A stretch of DNA of 64,000 bases, from assembly GCF_002218085.1 (NCBI RefSeq), contig NZ_BDUC01000001.1, positions 683,955-747,954 of the forward strand. The letters run 5' to 3'. The DNA is from Tolypothrix sp. NIES-4075 (GTDB lineage Bacteria > Cyanobacteriota > Cyanobacteriia > Cyanobacteriales > Nostocaceae). This document shows positions 26,276-34,516 of this stretch, one piece after another. A program made the position numbers and the translations under genes. Each line of letters opens with the position of its first letter. Within the stretch, counting starts at the first letter, position 1. The notes beneath the pieces are model-generated. The model saw nothing but the letters and a program-made list of their open reading frames with translations, did no database searches and had not been told where the DNA came from.

Positions 26276-27520
26276 ATGAATAATATTCCTCCAAACTCGC
26301 TTTTAGCAGTTCCAACGGGTGCATTACAGATTCCCGAATTAATAGAACTCCCGGTAGGCGCAAGTAGTGAAAATATCCTCTTTTCTCTAGTGATTCCTAC
26401 TTACAAAGAACGAGACAATATCAAGAATGTTGTCACCATATTGAGCCAGATTTTAGATGAGTCTATCCCTTTTGAGTACGAACTAATTGTGGTGGACGAT
26501 GACAGTCCAGATGGTACTTGGGAATTTGCACAATCGCTCACACCTGAATATCCTCAACTGCGGGTAATGCGTCGTCAAAATGAACGGGGGCTTTCTAGTG
26601 CAGTAATTCGTGGTTGGCAAGCGGCAAGAGGGCGTATTTTAGGAGTAATTGATGGGGACTTACAGCATCCGCCAGAGGTGCTGACGCAATTGTTACGCGT
26701 CATATCTGAAGGTGCAGATTTGGCAGTGGCTAGTCGTCACGTAGAAGGTGGCGGTGTAAGTAGCTGGAGTTTTGTCAGGCGTTTGTTGTCGCGAGGCGCT
26801 CAGTTGTTGGGCTTGGTTATTCTACCTGGGGTACTGGGTAGGGTATCCGACCCGATGAGTGGTTACTTTATGGTGCGTCGAAGTTCGCTTGCTGGTGTGA
26901 CACTCAATCCAGTGGGCTACAAAATTCTCCTTGAGGTGATTGGACGGGGTGAGGTACGCTCGATTGCTGAAGTTGGTTATGTTTTCTGTGAGCGCAAACA
27001 AGGTGAAAGCAAAGTCACATCGAAGCAATATCTGGACTACATACACCACTTAGTACGTTTAAGGCTTTCTACTGGACGGCTGGGAAAAATCAGTCAAAAC
27101 ATCAGTTTCCCTGTAGATCGATTTGTCCGTTTTGGTTTGGTGGGGCTGAGTGGGGTATTTGTGGATATGACGCTGCTTTATTTGCTCAGTGACCCGACTA
27201 CCTTGGCTTTGCCCCTGACTCGCAGTAAAATTATTACTGGCGAAATTGCAATTATCAATAATTTCTTGTGGAATGACGCTTGGACTTTTGCTGATGTCTC
27301 TACTCGGCAGCAGGAATGGCGTCAACGCTTGAAGCGGTTTTTGAAATTCAATATTATTTGTCTTGCTGGTTTGGTGTTGAATGTGCTGGTGTTAAATCTG
27401 GTGTTCAATTTTATTATCCCTAACCGCTATATCGCTAACCTGATTGCGATCGCAGCTGCTACTGTCTGGAACTTCTGGGTTAACTTAAAACTTAGCTGGC
27501 GCGTGACGCAAGTAAAATAA
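26276..27520 (+). CDS. GT2 polyprenyl-phosphate glycosyltransferase fused to GtrA domain
   Basis: 414 residues from ATG 26276. The N-terminal domain is a DPM1-like GT2 fold: VIPTYKERDNI, VVDDDSPDGTWEFA (residues 72-85), and the donor-metal block GVIDGDLQHPPE near residue 125. Residues 278-410 form a four-helix GtrA membrane domain (RFVRFGLVGLSGVFVDM ... NNFLWNDAWTF). The fusion would make a polyprenyl-phosphate sugar and move or anchor it. It follows the first GT39-like gene by 8 bp, which suggests donor supply to that family of enzymes. Confidence 0.92.
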   Translation: MNNIPPNSLLAVPTGALQIPELIELPVGASSENILFSLVIPTYKERDNIKNVVTILSQILDESIPFEYELIVVDDDSPDGTWEFAQSLTPEYPQLRVMRRQNERGLSSAVIRGWQAARGRILGVIDGDLQHPPEVLTQLLRVISEGADLAVASRHVEGGGVSSWSFVRRLLSRGAQLLGLVILPGVLGRVSDPMSGYFMVRRSSLAGVTLNPVGYKILLEVIGRGEVRSIAEVGYVFCERKQGESKVTSKQYLDYIHHLVRLRLSTGRLGKISQNISFPVDRFVRFGLVGLSGVFVDMTLLYLLSDPTTLALPLTRSKIITGEIAIINNFLWNDAWTFADVSTRQQEWRQRLKRFLKFNIICLAGLVLNVLVLNLVFNFIIPNRYIANLIAIAAATVWNFWVNLKLSWRVTQVK

Positions 27521-27575
27521 GGGGAATTGTGGCGCGACTTGTTAGAGAATTATACATTTGAAGCAATTTGTTATT

Positions 27576-27630
27576 AGATATAGACTTGGGACTTTAGATT
27601 GAACACAAATATCAAATCCTAAGTCTATAT
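27576..27630. repeat. Inverted repeat between GT genes
   Basis: GATATAGACTT (27576-27586) and AAGTCTATATC (27620-27630) are perfect 11-bp complements, extendable to 18 bp with three mismatches. The hairpin may attenuate read-through from the GT2-GtrA gene into the next glycosyltransferase gene. Confidence 0.65.
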
Positions 27631-27659
27631 CTACAACTTGACTGGTTGCTGCCACCAAA

Positions 27660-29447
27660 ATGAAATTTTCCCTTTATAAACGCTGGTTTCACCCCTTGCT
27701 GCTTTTGATATGGTTATTCATCGCTATCGGTTTGCGGCTAACCAACTTAACTGCAAAGCCTCCTTGGACTGATGAATTTTCTACCCTGGTATTTAGCCTG
27801 GGGAATAGTTTTTTGCCAGTACCTTTAGATCAAGCGATCGCTCCTGATATTTTGTTGCAACCACTCCAACCGCAAGCGAGTGCTAGCATCAATGACGTAT
27901 GGACACACTTAAGCACTGAAAGTAACCATCCGCCACTTTATTTTATGCTGGCTCACTGGTGGATGCGGTTATTTCCCACAGAAGATAATTTAGTGTCGTT
28001 GTGGGGAGCGCGATCGCTTTCGGCTATTTTCGGTGCATTATCCATCCCAGCTATCTATGCCTTAAGTTGGTTGACTTTTCGCTCCCGCTTTGTTGCCCAT
28101 ATAGCAGCGGCGATAATGGCAGTATCACCCTTCGGCATTTTTCTAGCACAAGAAGCGCGTCACTACACTTTAGCCATCTTGTGGGTAATTGCTTCTTTAG
28201 CCTGTTTGGTAATTACCACACGTCATATCCAAAACCGCACCCAATTACCCATCTCAATAGCACTTTCCTGGGTAGTAATTAATGCTTTAGGCATTGCGAC
28301 TCATTACTTCTTCAGCCTCACCCTCTGCACTGAAGCCTTTGTTTTGATTTTTCTCGCTTGGCAACAGTGGAGGGAAGGGGGCAGGGGGAAGGGGGACAAG
28401 GGGGACAAGGGGGAATTTGCTTTTCTATCTTCCCCTGCTCCCCCTGCTCCCCCATCCCCCCCTCTCCCCATCCCCCACTCTCCCCATCTCCCCCACTCCC
28501 CCTGGTCGCGGATCTATGCGGTTGCGGCTGGCACTTTTGTCGCGGGTGTAGTTTGGTTGCCAGTGTTTTTACAGAATAGCTATGGTGATAAATTAACTGA
28601 TTGGATTCAAGCTCCGCGTGTGGGATTTGCTTGGATTAGCCCACTTTTTCAAGCTTTTGCCGCGTGGGTGACAATGCAGTTTTTGCTACCAGTTGAATCA
28701 CCGCATTTATGGATTGTGCTTGTTTCTGGGTTGGTGATGCTGATTTACTTTATTTGGCTATTACCAATTCTGTTTCGTGGTTTGAAGGTTCAGTTAAAGC
28801 AACCAGAAACTCGTTTGATGACTCAGGTATTTGTTGTTGTAGTTGTGAGTGCGATCGCTTTATTTTTTATCTTCACCTATTTTCTCGGTATTGACTTAAC
28901 ACGGGGCGCCCGCTATAACTTTGTTTACTTTCCGGCTGTCATAGTTTTACTAGGGGCAAGTTTCGCAGTTTCCTGGCATCCTCAAGTTGGACACCCAAGA
29001 AGTTCTGGAAAAAAAGCTGTAGGCATAATTTTGCTAATGGGGTTTTTCAGCGCAGTCACAGTTTTGAGCAATCTAGGTTATCAAAAATACTATCGTCCTG
29101 ACCTTTTTGTGCAACTAATTCAAAAAACATCTCAGGTGCCAGTACTAATTGCAACCACCCAAAGAACTCATGTACATATTGGGGAAATGATGGGAGTAGC
29201 CAGGGAATTTAAAATCCAAAATTTAACTTCTCCCGCACCCCTATTCCTCCTCGCACATCAAGACCAAAACCCCAATACTTCTTCTGATGCTTTGCTTCAT
29301 ACTTTAAAAGAACTCCCACGACCTCTGGATTTATGGTTAGTTAACTTTTATGCTCCTCAACCAGAAGAAGTGAAAAAATGTGCTGCTGATATGCAATCTT
29401 TGCCAGCTGTAAACGGCTATGAATACAAACTTTATCACTGTAGATGA
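27660..29447 (+). CDS. GT39-like membrane glycosyltransferase containing an in-frame repeat insertion
   Basis: 595 residues from ATG 27660. It has the same architecture as the 24579 gene: WTDEFSTLVFS after the first helix, NHPPLYFMLAHWWMRLF, and SPFGIFLAQEARHYTL, then 9-10 further hydrophobic segments and a soluble tail. Residues 238-282 (GGRGKGDKGDKGEFAF, then Pro/Ser-rich) are not family sequence but the translation of a G-rich/C-rich short repeat between two membrane helices. The frame is preserved, so the protein may remain functional with an extended loop. Third gene of the glycosyltransferase run. Confidence 0.85.
   Translation: MKFSLYKRWFHPLLLLIWLFIAIGLRLTNLTAKPPWTDEFSTLVFSLGNSFLPVPLDQAIAPDILLQPLQPQASASINDVWTHLSTESNHPPLYFMLAHWWMRLFPTEDNLVSLWGARSLSAIFGALSIPAIYALSWLTFRSRFVAHIAAAIMAVSPFGIFLAQEARHYTLAILWVIASLACLVITTRHIQNRTQLPISIALSWVVINALGIATHYFFSLTLCTEAFVLIFLAWQQWREGGRGKGDKGDKGEFAFLSSPAPPAPPSPPLPIPHSPHLPHSPWSRIYAVAAGTFVAGVVWLPVFLQNSYGDKLTDWIQAPRVGFAWISPLFQAFAAWVTMQFLLPVESPHLWIVLVSGLVMLIYFIWLLPILFRGLKVQLKQPETRLMTQVFVVVVVSAIALFFIFTYFLGIDLTRGARYNFVYFPAVIVLLGASFAVSWHPQVGHPRSSGKKAVGIILLMGFFSAVTVLSNLGYQKYYRPDLFVQLIQKTSQVPVLIATTQRTHVHIGEMMGVAREFKIQNLTSPAPLFLLAHQDQNPNTSSDALLHTLKELPRPLDLWLVNFYAPQPEEVKKCAADMQSLPAVNGYEYKLYHCR
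28370..28503. repeat. G-rich/C-rich palindromic tandem repeat inside a CDS
   Basis: GGGAAGGGGGCAGGGGGAAG followed by GGGGGACAA units, then CCCCTGCTCCCCCTGCTCCC-type units of opposite orientation. Same class as the intergenic arrays at 6498-6670 and 43740-43830. The total length keeps the reading frame. Confidence 0.85.
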
Positions 29448-29564
29448 AAGTTATAAAACAGCTAAAATTATTAAGTTAATTTTTCAGTGTTTTCCCAGAG
29501 GCAATTTTTGGAAAGTAACTTATATTGTTACTGTTGTCTAGCCAGGATGTTTTGATTTGAGATA

Positions 29565-31211
29565 ATGCGTCATGTCGCAAAAATCATCTTAAAAACCAAA
29601 GCTTCGCATTATTTAGGGTTAATTATTTGGATTGTTCCGTTATTATTATTTAACAATGGAGAACATAGCCTCATGCCTCAGGATGAAGCTATGTATGCTG
29701 TGCGTGCCCGCTGGATGCTAGAGTCTGGAGATTGGATAACTCCCCAATCATGGGGGGAATTAGTTTACGAAAAAACGCCTGGTTTTTACTGGTTGCTAGC
29801 AGCTTTTTACAAGATATTTGGCATTAATGAGGCAACATCTCGACTACCTGCCCAAATCGCTTGTATTTTCAGTTTATTGCTTACTTACGAGATTGCAGTT
29901 ATTCTGCTGAATAGACGTATCGCTTGGTTAGCTTCGGCAATTCTCGGTGTATCGTTTCTTTGGTTGCAAAGTAGTAGATTAGCTACGGCAAATACAGTTA
30001 CGATTTGTGTAGCAATTTTAGGATTTTATTGTTTATTAAAGGCAGAATTAAATCTACAATATCACTTTTATTGGAGCTTTGGTGCAGGATTTAGTTTTGC
30101 GCTGGGCTTTTTAATTAGGGGTCAATTAATATTTGTACCGATGATAGGTTTATTACCTTATTTAATTTGGGAACATCCCCGTCATCGACATCTTTCAAAT
30201 CCAATATTTTATCTTGGTTTTGTAATCGGGTTAATTCCCTCACTGACTTGGTTTTGGTTGAGTTGGCAGCGCTATGGTGGGATAGTTTTTGAACAATTTT
30301 TCGCTTTAGCTGTGAGGATAGCTTCCGAAAAGCGTAATGGTAATTCGTGTTTATTTTATCTTTGGAATACTCCTCTTAAGACTTTTCCTTGGGGTTTTTT
30401 TAGTCTTTGGGGCACAATTCTGATTTTACGCCATCCTATTTTTCGATCTCGGTTAATATTAGTTGGATGTCCTTTAGTTATTTTGATAGAAATTAGCCTG
30501 ATTTCTACGCGCTTACCCCATTACGCACTGATACTTTATCCAGTGATGGCAATGCAAGCAGCAATTGCTTTTGATTGGCTTTGCAAAATTTATGATAATA
30601 AATTAAAAACAAAATATTTTGTGTCTCTACCCCGAAATTTAAGTTATATATTCGGGGGGTTAGGTGGTTTGATTTTTTTAGCAGCAATCCTACTTTATAC
30701 AGAGATTTTACCTATTACTATCGGTAAAGATGTAGATATTAGAAGCTACAGCCAAATAGCGCTAATTTTAGGATTGGGTTGGCTAACCTTGCCTTTAATA
30801 TGGATTGTGCGTCATCGTGGCAAGACATTTTTAACGGCTAAGTATTGGTTGGGGAGTTGGTTATTAACTGCATGGTTGGTTTTAGCTGCGGCTGGTGCGA
30901 CAGGATTATTAGGAAATTATAATCCTGATGTGAAGGTGTTTTTGCAGCAAAGAGCGATCGCACGAGTCCTTGAAAACAATTCTATCAACTTTGTGGTACA
31001 AAAAACTGAGGCTCTCACCACAGGTGGAGACGAAGCACTATTGTTGCTAACGTTTTATACTCCTCACTGGGGACAGCGATTTAAACAAATTCAACAGCTT
31101 CCACCCGGAAATTATGCTTGGGTTAGTCCAGAATTCTCGGTTGTCTCTACTGCTTATCGGCAATTAGGGACTTTCCGGGGATGGAAGTTGATTCAATTTG
31201 AAAATGGGTAA
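29565..31211 (+). CDS. GT39 (ArnT/PMT-like) membrane glycosyltransferase
   Basis: 548 residues from ATG 29565. The first extracytoplasmic loop has the family pattern MPQDEAMYAVRARWMLESGDW (its Asp-Glu is the likely catalytic pair) and WGELVYEKTPGFYWLLA, closely ArnT-like. About 11-12 membrane segments and a short C-terminal soluble part follow. ArnT-type enzymes transfer a sugar from undecaprenyl phosphate to a lipid. It is the last gene of the run and its stop is embedded in the beginning of a GGTAATT heptamer array. Confidence 0.88.
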   Translation: MRHVAKIILKTKASHYLGLIIWIVPLLLFNNGEHSLMPQDEAMYAVRARWMLESGDWITPQSWGELVYEKTPGFYWLLAAFYKIFGINEATSRLPAQIACIFSLLLTYEIAVILLNRRIAWLASAILGVSFLWLQSSRLATANTVTICVAILGFYCLLKAELNLQYHFYWSFGAGFSFALGFLIRGQLIFVPMIGLLPYLIWEHPRHRHLSNPIFYLGFVIGLIPSLTWFWLSWQRYGGIVFEQFFALAVRIASEKRNGNSCLFYLWNTPLKTFPWGFFSLWGTILILRHPIFRSRLILVGCPLVILIEISLISTRLPHYALILYPVMAMQAAIAFDWLCKIYDNKLKTKYFVSLPRNLSYIFGGLGGLIFLAAILLYTEILPITIGKDVDIRSYSQIALILGLGWLTLPLIWIVRHRGKTFLTAKYWLGSWLLTAWLVLAAAGATGLLGNYNPDVKVFLQQRAIARVLENNSINFVVQKTEALTTGGDEALLLLTFYTPHWGQRFKQIQQLPPGNYAWVSPEFSVVSTAYRQLGTFRGWKLIQFENG

Positions 31212-31424
31212 TAGGTAATTGGTAATTGGGAATTGGGGAAGAGGTAATTGGTAATTGGTAATTGGTAATTGGTAATTGGTAATTGGTAATTGGGCATTGC
31301 TCATGAGGGGGAAAGGGAAAAGGGAAAAATTTTTATTCCACTCCCCACTCCCCATTACCCATTACCAATTCCCCATTACCCATTACCCATTACCCATTAC
31401 CCATTACCCATTACCCATTACCCC
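31206..31424. repeat. Large inverted pair of heptamer arrays (GGTAATT / CCATTAC)
   Basis: 31206-31291 holds about eleven GGTAATT-type units and 31351-31424 about ten TTACCCA/CCATTAC units in the opposite sense. The arms flank a 60-bp unique spacer, giving a potential long hairpin between convergent genes. Confidence 0.9.
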
Positions 31425-31427
31425 AAT

Positions 31428-31868
31428 CTACCTTACCCTTTGCCGCGTATGTCGCATCTCAAGTCCTTGCTTAATCCAAGTTAAGCATTCATATTCTGAC
31501 TTGAATAATTTGGGCGCGGCAATATTATTCAATAATTCCGGCGGATAATGGTCGTAGAAATATTTATCATCCTGTTGAAAGACGATAATCAAATTTTGGT
31601 GGTACGTGTAACGACGCTGAAAACTATCACCATGACTGACAAAATCTGAATGTTTCTTAATATGTTCTTTGGCAATATCAATGATATTACTCAAGCTATT
31701 GCCATAGATTCCTGCTGGATTTTCTGCTTTGTGAAATTGGCTTTTCTGCCCAATTTCTGACAAGAGTTTGTAAGAATAAATCTCGTAATTATCCGCTTTG
31801 CCATAAACAAAGGGGATGATGAGATACCCTTCAAATGAAACTGAACTTTCATAAAGAAGACGGCTCAT
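31428..31868 (-). CDS. Conserved hypothetical protein
   Basis: 146 residues from ATG 31868, with a strong ribosome-binding site (AGGAGGTCAAG directly before ATG). It is soluble and mixed alpha/beta, rich in aromatic residues (YEIYSYKLLSEIGQKSQFHK, FYDHYPPELLNNIAAPK), with no signal or membrane segment. I do not recognise the family. The strong ribosome-binding site and normal composition support a real gene. It ends next to the heptamer arrays and is convergent with the glycosyltransferase run. About 300 bp of mainly AT-rich sequence, then a GGGGTGTA array (32135-32178), separate it from the next repeat. Confidence 0.65.
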   Translation of the reverse strand: MSRLLYESSVSFEGYLIIPFVYGKADNYEIYSYKLLSEIGQKSQFHKAENPAGIYGNSLSNIIDIAKEHIKKHSDFVSHGDSFQRRYTYHQNLIIVFQQDDKYFYDHYPPELLNNIAAPKLFKSEYECLTWIKQGLEMRHTRQRVR

Positions 31869-32178
31869 CTTGACCTCCTATGCGTGTAAATGCTCCCTGA
31901 ATTAAGCTATTGCTTTCTTGAAAACACAATGATTAACAAAGCGCAAATAGCTTTGGTAGATGGTTTTGTGATATGTGGTAAAAATTAGGAACAACGCAAA
32001 CAACTGCTATTTACTTGCACGCTTGATGGCGTGTTGTTTACGAGAAGCTGAATATTTGAGTTATTAATTGGGCTTCTTAGTCGTTTGTAGTGCCTATCTT
32101 CAACTTACCATAACAGGTTGAATGACAATAACTATGAGGGGTGTAGGGGTGCAGGGGTGTAGGGGTGTAGAGGTGGGT

Positions 32179-32264
32179 GTTGTAGTCGGCGCTTCAGCGC
32201 TATTAGCGTTCGCGTAGCGTCTCCGACAGGAGAAGCTTTCCCGTAGGGTAGCGCTGACTACAAC
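32179..32264. repeat. Palindromic dispersed element, copy A (GTTGTAGTC ... GACTACAAC)
   Basis: Outer arms GTTGTAGTC-GGCGCT and AGCGCT-GACTACAAC are inverted. Inside are GGCGCTTCAGCGC (a short hairpin) and a GCGTAGCGTCTCCGACAGGA dispersed-repeat core. It resembles copies B-D in having GTAGT/ACTAC ends and two internal hairpins, though it is the most divergent. Confidence 0.6.
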
Positions 32265-32271
32265 AAAGATT

Positions 32272-32556
32272 TTAAGCTTCGACTTTTACGCCTCGCCAGA
32301 AAGCGATATAACCCTCGATATTTTTCGCTTTCTCTTTGGCGGTGGGATAGTACCAAGCAGCGTCTTTGTTGACTTGTCCATCAACTTCGATGCTGTAGTA
32401 ATTAGCGACGCCTTTCCAAGGACAAGTGGTGTGGGTGTTACTTTCCTTAAAGTATTGCTGGTTGATTGCGTCTTTGGGAAAGTAATGATTGTTTTCCACA
32501 ACTACTGTTTTATCGCTTTCGGCTAATACAGCGCCATTCCAAGTTGCTTTTGCCAT
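32272..32556 (-). CDS. DUF427 domain protein
   Basis: 94 residues from ATG 32556 (MAKATWNGAVLAESDKTVVV). The frame extends further upstream through a MITE and is not coding there. It is a complete single DUF427 domain: NHYFPKDAINQQYFKES, then THTTCPWKGVANYYSIEVDG and AWYYPTAKEKAKNIEGYIAF. The conserved Cys-Pro-Trp-Lys-Gly segment is the family hallmark. Structures of relatives show a small beta-tent fold; the biochemical role is not established. It is monocistronic. Confidence 0.92.
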   Translation of the reverse strand: MAKATWNGAVLAESDKTVVVENNHYFPKDAINQQYFKESNTHTTCPWKGVANYYSIEVDGQVNKDAAWYYPTAKEKAKNIEGYIAFWRGVKVEA

Positions 32557-32641
32557 AGTGGTTTTGTGAATAAACTTTACACTTAATATTTTGACACTTA
32601 CACGGTTGCAAGGGTTGGGATTCTGAGAGATTAAAAAATAC

Positions 32642-32752
32642 GGCGTTGCTGAATCGCGGTATGAATTCGGATGTAGAGACGCGATATATCGCGTCTCTAC
32701 AAGAGTTCTGATATCACATAAAATCATTTTTGTACATGAAATCAGCAACGCC
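32642..32752. mobile_element. 111-bp MITE with 11-bp terminal inverted repeats and 8-bp target duplication
   Basis: Ends GGCGTTGCTGA (32642-32652) and TCAGCAACGCC (32742-32752) are perfect inverted repeats. AAAAATAC occurs directly outside both ends (32634-32641 and 32753-32760), an exact 8-bp target site duplication. The interior holds a perfect 28-bp palindrome at 32673-32700 (GTAGAGACGCGATA mirrored). It has no coding capacity, so it must be mobilised in trans by an IS with matching ends. Confidence 0.85.
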
Positions 32753-32901
32753 AAAAATACAGATATCCTTCTGTCTCTTTTGTAGTATGACTTGGGCGTA
32801 GGCGTAGCCCCTTAAAGTAGACATCGCTTCCTCAAGCCTTTGGGAAATGATATGTGTGAAAATTGAAGTAATTTTCACATATACTTACTAACAGTGAATT
32901 T

Positions 32902-34042
32902 ATGGTAACTGTAACGCTGACGGCTGTTGCGACTGCGATCGCCTCTACACTTTGGACTAAAGCACAGGAGAAAATCGGCGAAAACATTGGTGATGCTACA
33001 TGGACGCTGGGTAGCGCGAATTGTGCTGACTTGTCGGGTTAATCTGTGGGATGGCAGCATTAATGCACTTGATGATTTTGATACCTATCGCACTTTAGAT
33101 TTTTCTTATCCACAACAGGTAGAGAGATTTATTCACAAATGGTTTGCTGCTATTCCCGAAACTGGAAAGCAGTTATGCACTGCGTTGAAAGAATCAGGTG
33201 AAAAATCCTCTGCGGTTGACGCTGCTGTGCTTAAATTGGCAATCAGGAGATGGTAAATTACCCGATACTCAAGCGGGACTTTATCAGCAATTTGTTGATG
33301 ACTTCTACAAGTGGAAAAAAGAGGAAATTGCTACAAACTCTCAGCAGCGTCAGCTTTGGTGCAACTCCTGCAATCAAATAATCTGAGTAACTACACCCGT
33401 AGGCAGGCAGCAGAAAGCTTAGGGAAAATCGGCACTGGCAATGAAAAAGCGATCGCAGCTTTGGTGCAACTGCTGCAATCAAATAATCTGGATGACTACA
33501 CCCGTTGGCTGGTAGCATCAAGCTTAGGGAAAATCGGCATAGGTAATGAAAATGCGATCGCAGCTTTGGTGCAACTGCTGCAATCAAATAATCTGGATGA
33601 CTACACCCGTTGGCTGGTAGCATATAGCTTAGGGAAAATCGGCACAGGCAATGAAAAAGCGATCGCAGCTTTGGTGCAACTGCTGCAATCAAATAATCTG
33701 GATAACTACACCCGTTGGCAGGTAGCATATAGCTTAGGGGAAATCGGCACAGGCAATGAAAAAGCGATCGCAGCTTTGGTGCAACTGCTGCAATCAAATA
33801 ATCTGGGTTACTACACCCGTAGGCTGGTAGCATATAGCTTAGGGGAAATTATACGAGACAATAACCATCGGTTTCAAGCAGTTAAAGCTTTAAGTGGTTA
33901 TTGGCGATTGGATGATAATTACTACGATTTAGTCTGGAAATGCGCTCAGAATATGCCTTACCCCGATTTCTATCAAGCTTGGCATCAGCATAATTTTGCT
34001 ACTCGTGCAATGCAAAGCTTAAAGAGAATCCTCTTCACATGA
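32902..34042 (+). pseudogene. NACHT-type NTPase with HEAT repeats, degraded by deletion and frameshifts
   Basis: ATG 32902 opens a typical N-terminus (MVTVTLTAVATAIASTLWTK), but the frame stops at 33042. Another frame resumes at the NACHT middle (ARIVLTCRVNLWD, then DTYRTLDFSYPQ). A third (from 33204) reads KNPLRLTLLCLNWQSGDGKL and FVDDFYKWKKEE, and a fourth (from about 33345) carries five HEAT repeats plus a C-terminal cap. Walker A and B are missing, so roughly 200 codons were deleted. Such STAND/NACHT proteins act as signal-sensing ATPases, many in anti-phage defence; this copy cannot hydrolyse ATP. Confidence 0.8.
33349..33845 (+). repeat. Near-identical 105-bp tandem repeats (35-residue HEAT units)
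   Basis: Units begin at GCGATCGCAGCTTTGGTGCA at 33449, 33554, 33659 and 33764, exactly 105 bp apart, with a partly diverged first unit from 33349. Each encodes AIAALVQLLQSNNLDDYTRW followed by VAYSLGKIGTGNE. Copies differ at only a few positions, so the expansion is recent or kept uniform by gene conversion. Confidence 0.9.
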
Positions 34043-34212
34043 ATAATTTAAGTACTTTTGCAGCAGCGACGTTACAAATAAAGTTCCTGTGGTTGTAGCG
34101 GTTACAGCTTATTCAGTTGTGGCTAATGCTTATATTGAAGTGGTTACAGCTTGATTATTTACTAAACCCCCAAGAACCCCCACCCCTTAATCCCTCCCCG
34201 CAAGGCTACGGT

Positions 34213-34355
34213 GTACACACAAATCGGAGTTACTTTGAGATCCGGGTTTTACCCCCCTTAATCCCCCCTTGGAAAGGGGGGAAACAAGAAAATCTAGTTC
34301 CCTCCCCTTGGAAAGGGGAGGGTTAGGGTGGGGTAATTCGATAACTTGTGTGTAC
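34213..34355. mobile_element. 143-bp MITE-like element inserted in a DUF5615 gene
   Basis: Ends GTACACACAA (34213-34222) and TTGTGTGTAC (34346-34355) are perfect 10-bp inverted repeats. The interior carries CCCCTTGGAAAGGGG-type hairpins twice (34266-34283 and 34302-34320). Its right end falls inside codon 19 of the DUF5615 fragment. I see no clear target duplication. Confidence 0.55.
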
Positions 34356-34411
34356 CTCTCAAAAACTGCAACCCAATCAGGAGAAAGGTTCATATCAATT
34401 AAAATTTTCAT
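34356..34411 (-). pseudogene. N-terminal stub of a DUF5615 PIN-like toxin
   Basis: ATG 34411 begins MKILIDMNLSPDWVAVFE, the conserved first strand and helix of DUF5615 PIN-like proteins. After 18 codons the sequence enters the terminal repeat of the MITE-like element, and the rest of the gene is not found on the other side. The start overlaps the stop of the DUF433 fragment (ATGA), the usual arrangement of this toxin-antitoxin pair. Confidence 0.7.
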
Positions 34412-34513
34412 GCACTTCTTAGAGGTACTTCAATTTCTTCAACTTGCCATGCAGCATAGGCAAGCGCTTCATAAATATCAGCTTCTTCGAGGTAGGGGTA
34501 TGCTTTGATGATG
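34408..34513 (-). pseudogene. C-terminal fragment of a DUF433 antitoxin
   Basis: Reading backwards from 34513 the frame gives IIKAYPYLEEADIYEALAYA, then AWQVEEIEVPL and TGA. This is the C-terminal half of a DUF433 antitoxin. The N-terminal half is missing because the intact PIN gene ends immediately upstream at 34517. Together with the DUF5615 stub it is a dead module. Confidence 0.7.
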
Positions 34514-34516
34514 GAG

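Noticed and set aside
31206..31424. CRISPR-like regular repeats
   Set aside because: The unit is 7 bp with no unique spacers; it is a short tandem heptamer array. I found no CRISPR array in the window.
32557..32754. N-terminal extension of the DUF427 frame
   Set aside because: The extension runs through the MITE; the DUF427 domain starts at MAKATWNG.
33258..33833. 191-codon minus-strand open frame
   Set aside because: Antisense shadow of the 105-bp HEAT repeats; the plus strand encodes recognisable HEAT units.
34187..34411. 74-codon minus-strand frame read as one protein
   Set aside because: Only the first 18 codons are DUF5615; the remainder is the MITE-like insertion.
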